DNA from: G963665215 sp963665215 | GTDB taxonomy: Bacteria; Chloroflexota; Dehalococcoidia; Lucifugimonadales; CAUZJF01 | Length of the DNA: 64,000 nucleotides | Direction: 5' to 3' | Assembly (NCBI GenBank): GCA_963665215.2 | Contig: CAXXWW010000017.1 | Coordinates: 753,910 to 817,909 of the forward strand | The notes under the pieces: generated by a model | Told to the model about the DNA's origin: nothing | What the model saw: the letters and a program-made list of their open reading frames with translations, nothing else | Database searches by the model: none | Program-made: the position numbers and the translations under genes | Part shown: piece by piece, positions 29,165-36,726 of the stretch | Position numbering within the stretch: position 1 is the first letter of the stretch | Layout of the letters: every line of letters begins with the position of its first letter

Positions 29165-29820
29165 CCACGGGCAGGGCCTACGAGTTCAACCTAGACCGCC
29201 TACTCACCCGCGTGGTGTCAATCCCGGGCATGGTGCTCCCCGGGACGGTCTACCGCTACACCGAGCGCGATATCGACGTTGGCGGCATCAACGCCCAGGG
29301 GGAGTACTTCCCTGACGGCGTTGACTGGTATCTCCACATCATGGACGCCGACGGCCTCACCCTACCAGCGGCGGACTCCCTCACCGTGGGCGAGGACGTC
29401 ACGATCATGGGCGCGGAAGGGTACACCTTCACCACCACATTGGTCGTCTATGAGCAAGGGCGTAACGCGTTTGGTCAATTCCTGCCTACCGTCATTAGAA
29501 TGGAGCTAGCATCATCGGCTCCTGCGTTGCCCGTTGACCCCGAGGTAACTTTCAGGCTCCCAACGGGCGGCATGAGCGCACCAACGGAAGGGCCACAGAA
29601 GGTGTGGTGTGGGCTCAGGGACTTCACGGGCAGGGACCAGATCAGGATTACCGATACCTCGTTCTTTGATCTGAGTGACACCCGCGTCATCGTGAGGGCA
29701 GATGGCTCATGGTCAACGGGCGATACGTTCACCCTCGACGGCGACAGCTACACCGTGCGCGGCATCGCTCGCGTGGGCGGGCGGAAGCAGTACCTAGAGC
29801 TACTGTCACGTACTGTCTAA
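29161..29820 (+). CDS. Head-closure-like phage structural protein
   Basis: A 219-aa protein, overlapping the portal stop by four bases. The N-terminal ~125 residues are beta-rich and unrecognised. The last ~85 residues (KVWCGLRDFTGRDQIRITDT, then VIVRADGSWSTGDTFTLDGD, then YTVRGIARVGGRKQYLELL) look like a head-closure/head-tail adaptor fold, in which a W..R-type start is followed by a viR.d..i..gd.i..dg..Y.i.gi pattern. It probably seals the portal after packaging. By pattern only. Confidence 0.5.
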   Translation: MTTGRAYEFNLDRLLTRVVSIPGMVLPGTVYRYTERDIDVGGINAQGEYFPDGVDWYLHIMDADGLTLPAADSLTVGEDVTIMGAEGYTFTTTLVVYEQGRNAFGQFLPTVIRMELASSAPALPVDPEVTFRLPTGGMSAPTEGPQKVWCGLRDFTGRDQIRITDTSFFDLSDTRVIVRADGSWSTGDTFTLDGDSYTVRGIARVGGRKQYLELLSRTV

Positions 29821-29906
29821 GGCCGTGGGGACCCCTACGAGTTTTGAGGCCGAGACACGCCACAGCGCCTTCCAGTGTACAGCTTGCACACACTCAGAGG
29901 TAGGCT

Positions 29907-31427
29907 ATGGACGTAGCGGATGGCCTGATTGAGTTCATAGAGGGCCTGATTGTCCCCAGCGGGCGACGTCAGGGCGAGCACATGGTGGTGCTGCCCTTTC
30001 AACGGCGGTTCCTGAGGGGAGCTTTCGGGCAACCAGACGACGCCGCGCTCACTGTCGCCAGGGGAGCGGGTAAGACGACCTTGACGGGCGCTGTCCTAAC
30101 GGCTGCTCTGGTGGGACCACTTGCCCAGGAGAACGCGGAGAGCGTTCTGGTGGCCTCCAGCTTCGAGCAGTCGTTGATCGGCTATCGGCTGATAAAGTCG
30201 TTCATGCGCCCGTGGGTAGAGGCCGAGCCGCATCGTTTCAGAGTTCAGGATTCGGTCAACCGAGCCTCAATCACCGACCGGCACACCGGCGCGAGCGTGC
30301 GTGTGTTGGGGAGTGACCCCAAACGCCTCCACGGGCTCCAAGCTAACCTGCTCCTGCTCGACGAAGTGGCACAGTGGCCTAGCAACCAGCTTGACGCCAT
30401 GATATCGGCGCTCGAAACATCCAGGGGCAAAATCCCGGATTCGCGCCTCCTCTGGATCGGCACCCGTCCAGCTAGTGAGACGCACCCCTTCGCCAAGGCA
30501 CTAGGTGGCGGCGTCGGGTATGCTCAGGTCCACGCAGCACGACCAGATGACCCACCATTCCAGCGGAGGACGTGGTTACGTGGGAACCCTGGGCTCCCAC
30601 ACTTTCCCGACCTGGAGAAGGTCATCCGCATTGAGGCGAAACGGGCGAAGGCTGACGGCTCCCGACTGGCCTCATTCAAGGCGCTGCGTCTCAACATGGG
30701 AACCTCGGACGTGGCCGAGTCCCTGCTGCTGCCGGCGGACACGTGGGCGCGAGCCGAGGGCGATGCTCTGCCGGCTGGTCGCTTCATTTTGGGTTTGGAC
30801 CTTGGGGGAAGTTTTGCACAGTCAGCCGCCGCCGCCTACTGGCCGCACACGGGCAGGCTTGACGCCTTCGCGGTGTTCCCTGCCATCCCGGACCTTGTGG
30901 AGCGGGGACTATTCGATGGCGTGGGGCCGCTCTACACCGAGTGCGCCCGTAGGGGTGAGCTGATGGTTATGGGCCAGCGGACAACGGACATACCGGCCTT
31001 GTTGGAGGCCGCGCTTGCCCGTTGGGGTACACCTGTCGCCGTGGTGAGTGACAGGTATCGGATTGTCGAGCTACGGCCCCACCTGGAGGCCGTCCACTTC
31101 CCAAAGACGACGCAGCTAGTCGAGCGCGGCATGGGGTATCGGGATGGTGCCGAGGACGTCAGGGCCTTCAGGCGGGCGGCGCTGGATGGCAACGTGACGC
31201 CGGTCAAGTCTCTGCTGCTCCGGTCCAGCATGGCGGAGGCGAGGACTGTTTCGGATCCGGCTGGCAACGCGAAGCTGGCGAAGGGCGGAGAGGGCGGAGA
31301 GGGCGGACGGAGGGAGCGGGCGCGGGACGATGCCGTTGCCGCGTGCATCCTGGCAGTTTCAGTCGGCCAGCGTGGGCGGGCGAGGCCGGACCGAAACGGG
31401 AGCCCTACCCATGCCGTCGTCGGGTAG
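29907..31427 (+). CDS. terL: Terminase large subunit
   Basis: A 506-aa protein. The ATPase has Walker A ALTVARGAGKTT (about residue 52-59) and Walker B NLLLLDEVAQW (about 150-157), then the coupling region RLLWIGTRPASE. The nuclease half begins with FILGLDLGGSFAQSAAA, whose Asp is a likely metal ligand, and VVSDRYRIVEL. It drives DNA packaging into the prohead. No small terminase was recognised beside it. ATG 29907 has GAGG upstream. It overlaps the HNH gene start. Confidence 0.88.
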   Translation: MDVADGLIEFIEGLIVPSGRRQGEHMVVLPFQRRFLRGAFGQPDDAALTVARGAGKTTLTGAVLTAALVGPLAQENAESVLVASSFEQSLIGYRLIKSFMRPWVEAEPHRFRVQDSVNRASITDRHTGASVRVLGSDPKRLHGLQANLLLLDEVAQWPSNQLDAMISALETSRGKIPDSRLLWIGTRPASETHPFAKALGGGVGYAQVHAARPDDPPFQRRTWLRGNPGLPHFPDLEKVIRIEAKRAKADGSRLASFKALRLNMGTSDVAESLLLPADTWARAEGDALPAGRFILGLDLGGSFAQSAAAAYWPHTGRLDAFAVFPAIPDLVERGLFDGVGPLYTECARRGELMVMGQRTTDIPALLEAALARWGTPVAVVSDRYRIVELRPHLEAVHFPKTTQLVERGMGYRDGAEDVRAFRRAALDGNVTPVKSLLLRSSMAEARTVSDPAGNAKLAKGGEGGEGGRRERARDDAVAACILAVSVGQRGRARPDRNGSPTHAVVG

Positions 31428-31713
31428 TCGGCATTGGGCGAAGCTCAACCGGCGACGCTGGGCAGGAGTGAGGATGGCCGCGCTCGACCGTGACCGTTGG
31501 CGTTGCCAGAAATGCGGCAAAGCGGGCATCCTCGAAGTCCACCACATCAAGCCCCTCGAAGACGGGGGCAAGCCCTATGATCTCTCCAACACCTTGACCC
31601 TCTGTAGAGGCGACCACATCAGGATTCATGGCGGCACCCCTCACACACCCGACCCAGGCTACGCGGCACTGATTCAAGGGATGCTGTACCGGATCTCTTT
31701 CTTGGGGGGCTGA
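31411..31713 (+). CDS. HNH endonuclease
   Basis: A 100-aa protein with CQKCGKAGILEVHHIKPLED and NTLTLCRGDHIRIHGG: two CxxC-type zinc ligands and the HH...N...H ββα-metal core. HNH proteins next to terminase take part in packaging cleavage in cos-type HK97-like phages and in capsid-forming satellites. ATG 31411 overlaps the terminase end by 17 bases. Confidence 0.88.
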   Translation: MPSSGSRHWAKLNRRRWAGVRMAALDRDRWRCQKCGKAGILEVHHIKPLEDGGKPYDLSNTLTLCRGDHIRIHGGTPHTPDPGYAALIQGMLYRISFLGG

Positions 31714-31865
31714 TTGCTTTCGGATTCTTTCAGCATGGCGTCGGCGTACTCATAGGACTGTTTGGCGATAAAGTCGGGCGTGAGGTTGCAGTCGCGACTG
31801 GTGATCAACGCCGCCATCGCCAGTCCTGCGAAGTGGTCCCTGAGCCCCTCTTGTGGCTTTGCCAT
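31674..31865 (-). CDS. Small phage protein of unknown function
   Basis: A 63-aa protein (MAKPQEGLRDHFAGLAMAAL ... YEYADAMLKESE). The pattern of an early GLRD.FAG.A motif and a late Y.YADAML resembles small hypothetical proteins in many prophages. ATG 31865 has GGAGGGA upstream; the frame extends to 31925 without a site. It overlaps the HNH gene end in antisense and begins the leftward gene block. Confidence 0.55.
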   Translation of the reverse strand: MAKPQEGLRDHFAGLAMAALITSRDCNLTPDFIAKQSYEYADAMLKESESNQPPKKEIRYSIP

Positions 31866-31959
31866 TCCGTCCCTCCGTTCCTCCGGTTTGGTACGCGCTA
31901 TAGTATACCATTCAACGCCCAGCATGGATTAGACCACTCCTTGGCCCACACCCTGCTAC

Positions 31960-32146
31960 GGTGCACCCTCCTATAGGGTGGGTGCACCGAGTGCACGAGC
32001 AGGTTGTTGATGGGAAACGGTGAACTCTTCGTGAACTCTAACGCTAAAATGGTGCACCGTTTGGCCTTTTCAGATACGAATTGCGTCTTACTCACCCGAT
32101 TGACGGGTTCACGAATGGTGCACGACTTTACATAAAACGGTGAACT
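31960..32146. promoter_or_regulatory. Repeat cluster (GGTGCAC and GTGAACT), candidate origin or operator
   Basis: GGTGCAC occurs at 31960, 31981, 32051 and 32117. GTGAACT occurs at about 32020, 32031 and 32140, twice within AAACGGTGAACT. The stretch lies between the leftward ATPase gene and the small phage gene and is otherwise non-coding. It could be an iteron-like replication origin or a repressor-binding region. Not further supported. Confidence 0.4.
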
Positions 32147-33658
32147 ATCCCTCATCCTCAGAAGCCCCCAATTCTTCGAGTCCCAAGGCGGTGATTGAGT
32201 AGTGGACTTTCTTAGCTCGTGTCTTCAATATGAAGCCAAGCTCCACCAAATCACCTATCGTCTTATCCCGTTGGCTACCCCGTCCTACTACCAGATCGCG
32301 CATGGCCTTTTGCCCCTGTACCCCGTCCGGTCCAGCGTTCTTCAGGGCGCGTAAGGTGGGTATGTACGCCTCTTCTATGTTGTCCTCGGCCTCTGGTGGC
32401 TCGATGCTGAGGGTTAGGGTGCCGTCTACGTGACGTCCATAGATGCGGGCAACGGGTTACGGCGTGAGGCAGGCAACGCGCCGTATCGGTCTTTATGGAG
32501 GACCAGCTTCACAACGCCGTCCTTCTTCTGAGTCCACGCGATGCCGGATAGGTCGAGCGCGGCACCAGTTACGGCTTGCAGCTTCCTGGCAGACCCAATA
32601 GGCCCGTCTGGTCTGCCCAGACGTTTTTTTGCGACGTGATCAAGGACTAAGAGCGTGTGGCCCTCATCAGCAAAGGGATTGACGAACGTCCTTAACCAGG
32701 GTTCTACGTCGCTACCATCGCTTGGCGCACCGCTCGAAGCGGCGGCGTCAATGACCACTAGCGCTGGCCCTTCACTCCCCTGCTGCCATTCCTGGAGTTG
32801 GGACATGGCGAGTGCGGATTGTTCAGCATAAGGCTTTAGGTAGAGGAAGTCGCCCGCTCTTTCGGCCTCCACCAGGTCCAGACCCAACGCCTGACAGCGG
32901 GCCTTAGTCTGGCCGGGGCTCATCTCGAAGTCCCAAAAGACGGTGCGTTGTCCTCTTAGAATACTCTCCAGCACGACGTAGAGCGCAAGCCAGCTTTTCC
33001 CGCTCCCAGGCTCGCCAAAAACCCAATTGATCTTGCCATCGTAAAAGAGAATCTCCCCATCGCTACGTCGAAGGAGAGCAGATGGAGGTGTGTCGTCGGC
33101 CTCCGCCATCTTGCCCACGAAGGCCTCCAACGGCTCCCCGCCTTCAACCTGGCCGCCCTCGGCGTCGTCGTCGTAACCGTCTTGGCGGCGCTCCCTCCGC
33201 GATAGCTCCCTGCCCTTGAGGGCTTGGTCACGATCTCGCAATTCGGTGTCGAGTTCATCGCGCCGGACTTCCTTACGCCCTGCTGCGATAGTCTCCTTAA
33301 AGTCCTTTTGGAAGCGCTCGTTCTCTTTGCGTTGCTCGTCGGCGCGTTCCTTTTCAAAGCGGGCTTCGTTCAGCTTGTACCGAGCGTTGTCTTCCTTATT
33401 CTTCTTGTCAGAGGCCTCGGCGTCGGCCTTGCACTGCGCGATGTCCTCTGGACAGCCACATTGGGAAGGGCCTGTAACTCTACCGCAGTGCTTACAGGTG
33501 ATCGCGTCTTGCTGCGCCTTACGCCTCCCCTTAAAGCACCCGTGGAGCTCGTATAGCTTTTGTCCAGCGTCAGGCGGCGTGCTGGACAGCCATTCTCCAC
33601 CGCAAACATCGCAATTGTACCACTGAGGCTTGACCAGAGTTTCGTCGTTTGCTATCAT
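32145..33658 (-). CDS. RepA/DnaB-like AAA ATPase of the element, frameshifted near its 3' end
   Basis: The N-terminus has two Cys pairs (NCDVCGGEW; TCKHCGRVTGPSQCGC) that suggest a zinc finger, then a long charged helical linker. The RecA-like core shows NWVFGEPGSGKSW (Walker A), TVFWDFEMSPGQ and ALVVIDAAASSG (Walker B). The main frame stops at 32426, but a neighbouring frame continues smoothly from about 32455 (RIYGRHVDGTLTLSIEPPEA) into a winged-helix-like end (KTIGDLVELGFILKTRAKKV) stopping at 32145. One base is missing or a -/+1 shift occurs. It is likely the replication protein of the element. Confidence 0.7.
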
Positions 33659-33764
33659 GGTCTTCGGTAACCTCCGTTACCGCTTGGAAAACGCCCTGGG
33701 TCGAATTGGTTGCGTGGCAGCATCTAAAACGCTCCCCAGGGTGTTTTCTCTTTGCCCCACCGCA

Positions 33765-34034
33765 TTAGCCCGCCCTTCGTAGGATGGCAAGGTCCGCCTC
33801 GTACTCAGCTATGAGCCGCTTGTACTCCGCCGCCTGTGCCGTGTATCCATCGGCTACCGGCGCGCTTCCCGCTTGAATAAAGCCGTTAATGGCGGCCTCA
33901 AGGATGGGCTCTTGACGCCGCGCCGAGGCCCGAATCATGTCACGGACCCACTGTTCGCGTGAGCTGCCGTGTCGAAGCACCTCCAACTTTGCCATGTCCT
34001 CAGGGTCCAGCCTTACCGAAAACGCTTTCTTCAT
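33765..34034 (-). CDS. Ribbon-helix-helix-type small regulator
   Basis: An 89-aa protein. MKKAFSVRLDPEDMAKLEVL followed by SSREQWVRDMIRASA is the beta-strand/helix/helix of CopG/Arc-like DNA-binding proteins. A C-terminal helical tail (AEYKRLIAEYEADLAIL) may oligomerise. ATG 34034 is chosen because GGAGGCGAG precedes it. It lies at the right end of the element and probably regulates its leftward genes. Confidence 0.7.
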   Translation of the reverse strand: MKKAFSVRLDPEDMAKLEVLRHGSSREQWVRDMIRASARRQEPILEAAINGFIQAGSAPVADGYTAQAAEYKRLIAEYEADLAILRRAG

Positions 34035-34131
34035 TCTCTCGCCTCCATTCTGTAGAATGTCCATATGATATCAGGTGATTCTTATGGTGTCAAGAGGGAA
34101 GGGGGCATCCTGGATGGTGATTAGGCCAGCG

Positions 34132-34162
34132 TTGGTGGTAGAATGGTGGTAGCAAGCCACCA
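34132..34162 (+). promoter_or_regulatory. Candidate integrase arm-type sites, right
   Basis: TGGTGGTAGAATGGTGGTAG followed by CAAGCCACCA repeats the GGTGGTAGCAA words found before the integrase gene at 22308-22350, and ends 32 bases before the right att core. Position on both flanks suggests integrase or excisionase binding. Confidence 0.45.
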
Positions 34163-34193
34163 AAGCCAGATATAATAGGTTCGATTGCGGTAT

Positions 34194-34209
34194 CCCCCAG
34201 CTCCACCAC
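34194..34209 (+). other. attR core
   Basis: An exact 16-base copy of the tRNA-Ala 3' end (CCCCCAGCTCCACCAC). GGTTCGA a little upstream also echoes the tRNA T-arm. It marks the right junction of the 12-kb element. Confidence 0.85.
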
Positions 34210-34731
34210 CCGACGATCTTGTTGTAGTAGAGCAGTTGATAAGGAACTTGGAGGATTCAGCGGACCCGTACGCAGAGTACTCCCAGTTGTCTCCCGAGGA
34301 AAGAGCGGCAGTCGACAGGTACCTCAAGGTGGCGTCGATCGAGCGGGAGGACACATCGCCGAGTACGTTGGCGACGAGTGCGTCGAGTGGGTGTGGAACA
34401 AACTCATACAGTGTTTAGAGGCGAGAACATATGGGGGCAGACTTTATCGAAGTTTAGCACCCAGACTCAATGGTGTTGGAACGGGACAGAGATCACAAAC
34501 GATCCTCACTTCACTACGGATGGTGATGTTTACGCTCCCTTCTGGTCATATGAAGGGACCACGTACGAGAGAGAGACGGGTGGGCAAGGTGACTGGGTCC
34601 ACATTGATTCGGCAGAAGGCGAATTCAAGTTATGCTTCGGTCCATGGGGCATTGGGTGCGTTCAGCACCAATACCCAGACATACATAAACGCCAGTATGG
34701 AGATGGCCAAAGCCAGGCGTGGGGCTCTTAG
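34210..34731 (+). pseudogene. Frameshifted protein of unknown function, 5' end lost at attR
   Basis: The first frame runs from the att junction (DDLVVVEQLIRNLEDSADPY, then LSPEERAAVDRYLKVASIE). Near 34380-34400 the sense passes to another frame (GENIWGQTLSKFSTQTQWCW, then NGTEITND, then FKLCFGPWGIGCVQHQYPDI), ending at 34731. The second half has a Trp/Cys-rich pattern like secreted proteins of actinobacteria and Chloroflexota. No start or signal peptide remains upstream, consistent with the element having separated it from its 5' end. Function unknown. Confidence 0.5.
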
Positions 34732-34740
34732 GATTAAGCA

Positions 34741-34977
34741 ATGGCCGCATGGGTTTGGCTTCTCATGATGACACCGCCTTCTGCAATACTGCTAATCGTA
34801 GGGATTACGGTGTTGAGAAGAAAGTACGGGGGAGTACGTCACGTGCTCGGTATCGTAGCGGTTGTGGCGGGAGTGTTCTTGGCGGTAACGACTATTGCGG
34901 TTCTGCCTGCCATTAGTACAAGTACAACTACCACACTAGAGGAGCCGCCTCCTACGGTAATTCCAAGAGGAGGATAG
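34741..34977 (+). CDS. Small two-helix membrane protein
   Basis: A 78-aa protein with two hydrophobic helices (WLLMMTPPSAILLIVGITVL and VLGIVAVVAGVFLAVTTIAV) and a Thr/Pro-rich tail. It begins 10 bases after the preceding frame stops and is followed by a terminator, so it is likely the last gene of that unit. No family recognised. Confidence 0.5.
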   Translation: MAAWVWLLMMTPPSAILLIVGITVLRRKYGGVRHVLGIVAVVAGVFLAVTTIAVLPAISTSTTTTLEEPPPTVIPRGG

Positions 34978-34990
34978 AATTCAAGCCATG

Positions 34991-35034
34991 GCGAAGGGGC
35001 CACAGGGTGCAATCCCTGTGGCCCCTTCGCTTTG
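34991..35034 (+). terminator. Intrinsic terminator
   Basis: A perfect 17-bp stem (GCGAAGGGGCCACAGGG / CCCTGTGGCCCCTTCGC), loop TGCAAT, followed by TTTGCTCGTTT. The stem is unusually long and exact. Confidence 0.85.
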
Positions 35035-35250
35035 CTCGTTTGCTGGCCCGTCTTGGCGATTTCGGTTGGGACCTCAGGAAATGAACCTCTCAGCAGCTAC
35101 TCTGTCCACGAGTACCGCAGTTTTTTGTGTCTATTAGAAACCACGGGAGCTCTTACACACTTAAGGTTACGCTACCGGGTGGGCGCAGTCCATTGACAAG
35201 CCGGTTTCTATAGGCGAGAGTAGGGTGCACCCGCAAGAAGGAGGCGGACG

Positions 35251-35778
35251 ATGCTAAGACTCAAAGCCATTGGCGTGCTGGTCATGGTCGCGGCGGCGTT
35301 CCTCTTTGGGGGAGTGGTGAGTGCAGAGGGGCCTGACTCAGTAGAACCTGAGGATGAGCCCACGTAGAGTTGTCACACACACCGTCGAAGACGGGCAAGC
35401 AAGCTCTGTGGTCTGGACTTGCTATATCGATTTAGACCACCCGCACTACTCACACCACGCGTATCCGGAAGCGGACAAGATCAACGTGGAAGGCGAAGTC
35501 AACTGCGACCAACTCATGAACGTCATTAGCGTTCGCATGACGTTGTGGAAGCAGAGTTGCTTTTGGATTTTCTGCTCATGGGACAAAATCGGCGACTCCG
35601 GGTGGAAAATCTACCCCGAGACCATCTATGCAGAAGTGAGCGCTGACGGGCCGTGTACTCCCAACACCACGTCGAAATACTACGGTAGGCTCAACGCCGA
35701 GTTGACGTGGCGAATGGGGACACCACGTACGGCTACAACGTCAGTCCCACCCTTGAGGTCCTCTGTACCTATCAGTAG
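35251..35778 (+). pseudogene. Secreted protein of unknown function with two frameshifts
   Basis: ATG 35251 has AAGGAGGCGG upstream and encodes a signal peptide (GVLVMVAAAFLFGGVVSAEG), stopping at 35367. The mature part lies in another frame from about 35350 (RRVVTHTVEDGQASSVVW, then DKINVEGEVNCDQLMNVISV, with Cys pairs). A second one-base shift near 35718 restores GDTTYGYNVSPTLEVLCTYQ and a TAG at 35776. Both shifts are single-base, one at a GGGG run, so sequencing error is a real alternative to decay. Confidence 0.6.
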
Positions 35779-35846
35779 TGCCAGCGGTCGGTCTTAACCT
35801 CGCGGCTCCAGTTTAATCGCTGGGGCCGTTTGACGTAGGAAACATA

Positions 35847-36155
35847 ATGGATACAGCACTGTTGATGTTGGCAATCGTCCTCAGTTGCATAGCCCTCTCT
35901 GTAGCCATCTACCTGTGGCTGACCAAACATAGCCCATCGCCTCGTCGTGTCGTCACCAAAGAGATACGCGAAGATATGCTGGTGACCGTTGGACCGGAAA
36001 CGAGGGAGTCGCTAGTGATAAACGGCTTTCTTACCTACCGCAAGGTCGAGGGGTTCGAATACGAGGAAGGATACGTGTACAGATTGAGGGTAGTCATGAA
36101 GAAAGGACAGTACCGGCTGGTCGAGGTCGTCAGCAAAGAGCCTATGGTAGAATAA
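35847..36155 (+). CDS. Membrane-anchored DUF4377-like protein
   Basis: A 102-aa protein with an N-terminal hydrophobic helix (LLMLAIVLSCIALSVAIYLW), a short basic region, and a domain reading VEGFEYEEGYVYRLRVVMKK followed by YRLVEVVSKEP. The I.GF.yE.GY.Y.L.V....Y.L..V.SK pattern is that of DUF4377 proteins, which are usually cell-surface. Start ATG 35847. Function unknown. Confidence 0.6.
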   Translation: MDTALLMLAIVLSCIALSVAIYLWLTKHSPSPRRVVTKEIREDMLVTVGPETRESLVINGFLTYRKVEGFEYEEGYVYRLRVVMKKGQYRLVEVVSKEPMVE

Positions 36156-36176
36156 TCACGAGCGAGACAGCCAGCA

Positions 36177-36284
36177 AAGATCTACGTGATGAACGCGGAC
36201 GGCTCCGGCCAGACCCGCTTGACCGATAACTCGGCTACGGACGGCAACCCAAGCTGGTCGATCAATAAGGCAGCGGGACCCTGA
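36177..36284 (+). pseudogene. TolB/PD40 propeller repeat remnant
   Basis: The frame reads KIYVMNADGSGQTRLTDNSA then TDGNPSWS, a single WD40-like PD40 blade as in TolB-type propellers, and stops at 36282. No start and no further blades exist nearby, so it is a leftover fragment. Confidence 0.6.
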
Positions 36285-36455
36285 AGCGTCACGTCCTCCG
36301 CCCGCAGGTAATGTCCGCAGGTTCGCCCAGCCCGGGAGGGGGATGATTCCCGGGGAACAGGACGCGACACAACCTCATTCTCCACCTTGGGTGGCAAGAT
36401 GCTATTGCTCGTGGGCCGGCGGGGAACACACCCCCTACCAGCTACAACGCAACCT

Positions 36456-36492
36456 CCCACCGAAAAGTTCGTAGTACAGTCTCCGCAGGCCC
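36456..36492. repeat. Short dispersed repeat (CCCACCGAAAAGTTCG), copy 1
   Basis: CCCACCGAAAAGTTCG followed by TAGTACAGTCTCCGCAGGCC matches, with several substitutions, the sequence formed at 54446-54431 joined to 52742-52727 (minus strand) once IS1182 is removed. It is about 37 bp and lies at the run-on end of the serine recombinase gene. Confidence 0.45.
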
Positions 36493-36507
36493 ACGAAGTG
36501 GTACTAG

Positions 36508-36726
36508 GTGTATGAGGACGGTCCCACCAACAGGGCGCGTGTCCACAGGGCGACGTGCAACCGCTGCAACGATGGCAAGGGAGTGAAGGGCTCGCGTCTT
36601 CCCGACAATCGGTGGCACGGCCCGTTCGGAACAGAACAGGAAGCCATTGACCGCGCCCTGAGCACAGGCCGTCTGGACGCCAGGGGGTGCTGGTTCTGTC
36701 TTCGAGGCATGGGAAGTCTTCGATAG
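36508..36726 (+). CDS. Small CxxC zinc-binding protein of unknown function
   Basis: A 72-aa protein with RVHRATCNRCNDGKG, NRWHGPFGTEQEAIDRAL and CWFCLRG: two CxxC pairs around a WHGPF/A-helix segment. Similar small proteins (C..CNdG.G ... W.GPF.t...A... C..C) occur in several phyla. It is read against the run-on end of the recombinase frame, which supports the view that the recombinase ends earlier. GTG 36508 is the only start in frame; ribosome site weak. Confidence 0.5.
   Translation: MYEDGPTNRARVHRATCNRCNDGKGVKGSRLPDNRWHGPFGTEQEAIDRALSTGRLDARGCWFCLRGMGSLR

Larger units (their letters stand above)
22236..34209 (+). mobile_element. 12-kb tRNA-Ala-integrated phage-satellite-like element
   Basis: It is bounded by the 16-bp att repeat. 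In order it holds: integrase; HK97-type major capsid protein; P-loop protein; prohead protease; head-tail connector; portal (broken by IS630); head-closure-like protein; large terminase; HNH; then, on the minus strand, a small phage protein, a RepA/DnaB-like ATPase and a ribbon-helix-helix protein. No tail tube, tape measure, baseplate, holin or lysin gene is visible. Established capsid-forming phage-inducible islands (cfPICI) have this composition and size, taking tails from a helper. A defective prophage with the tail module lost is the alternative. Confidence 0.8.

Noticed and set aside
34170..34209. A second tRNA gene at the right end of the element
   Set aside because: Only the T-arm-like GGTTCGA and the tRNA 3' end are present; no D-arm or anticodon arm. 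It is the att repeat.
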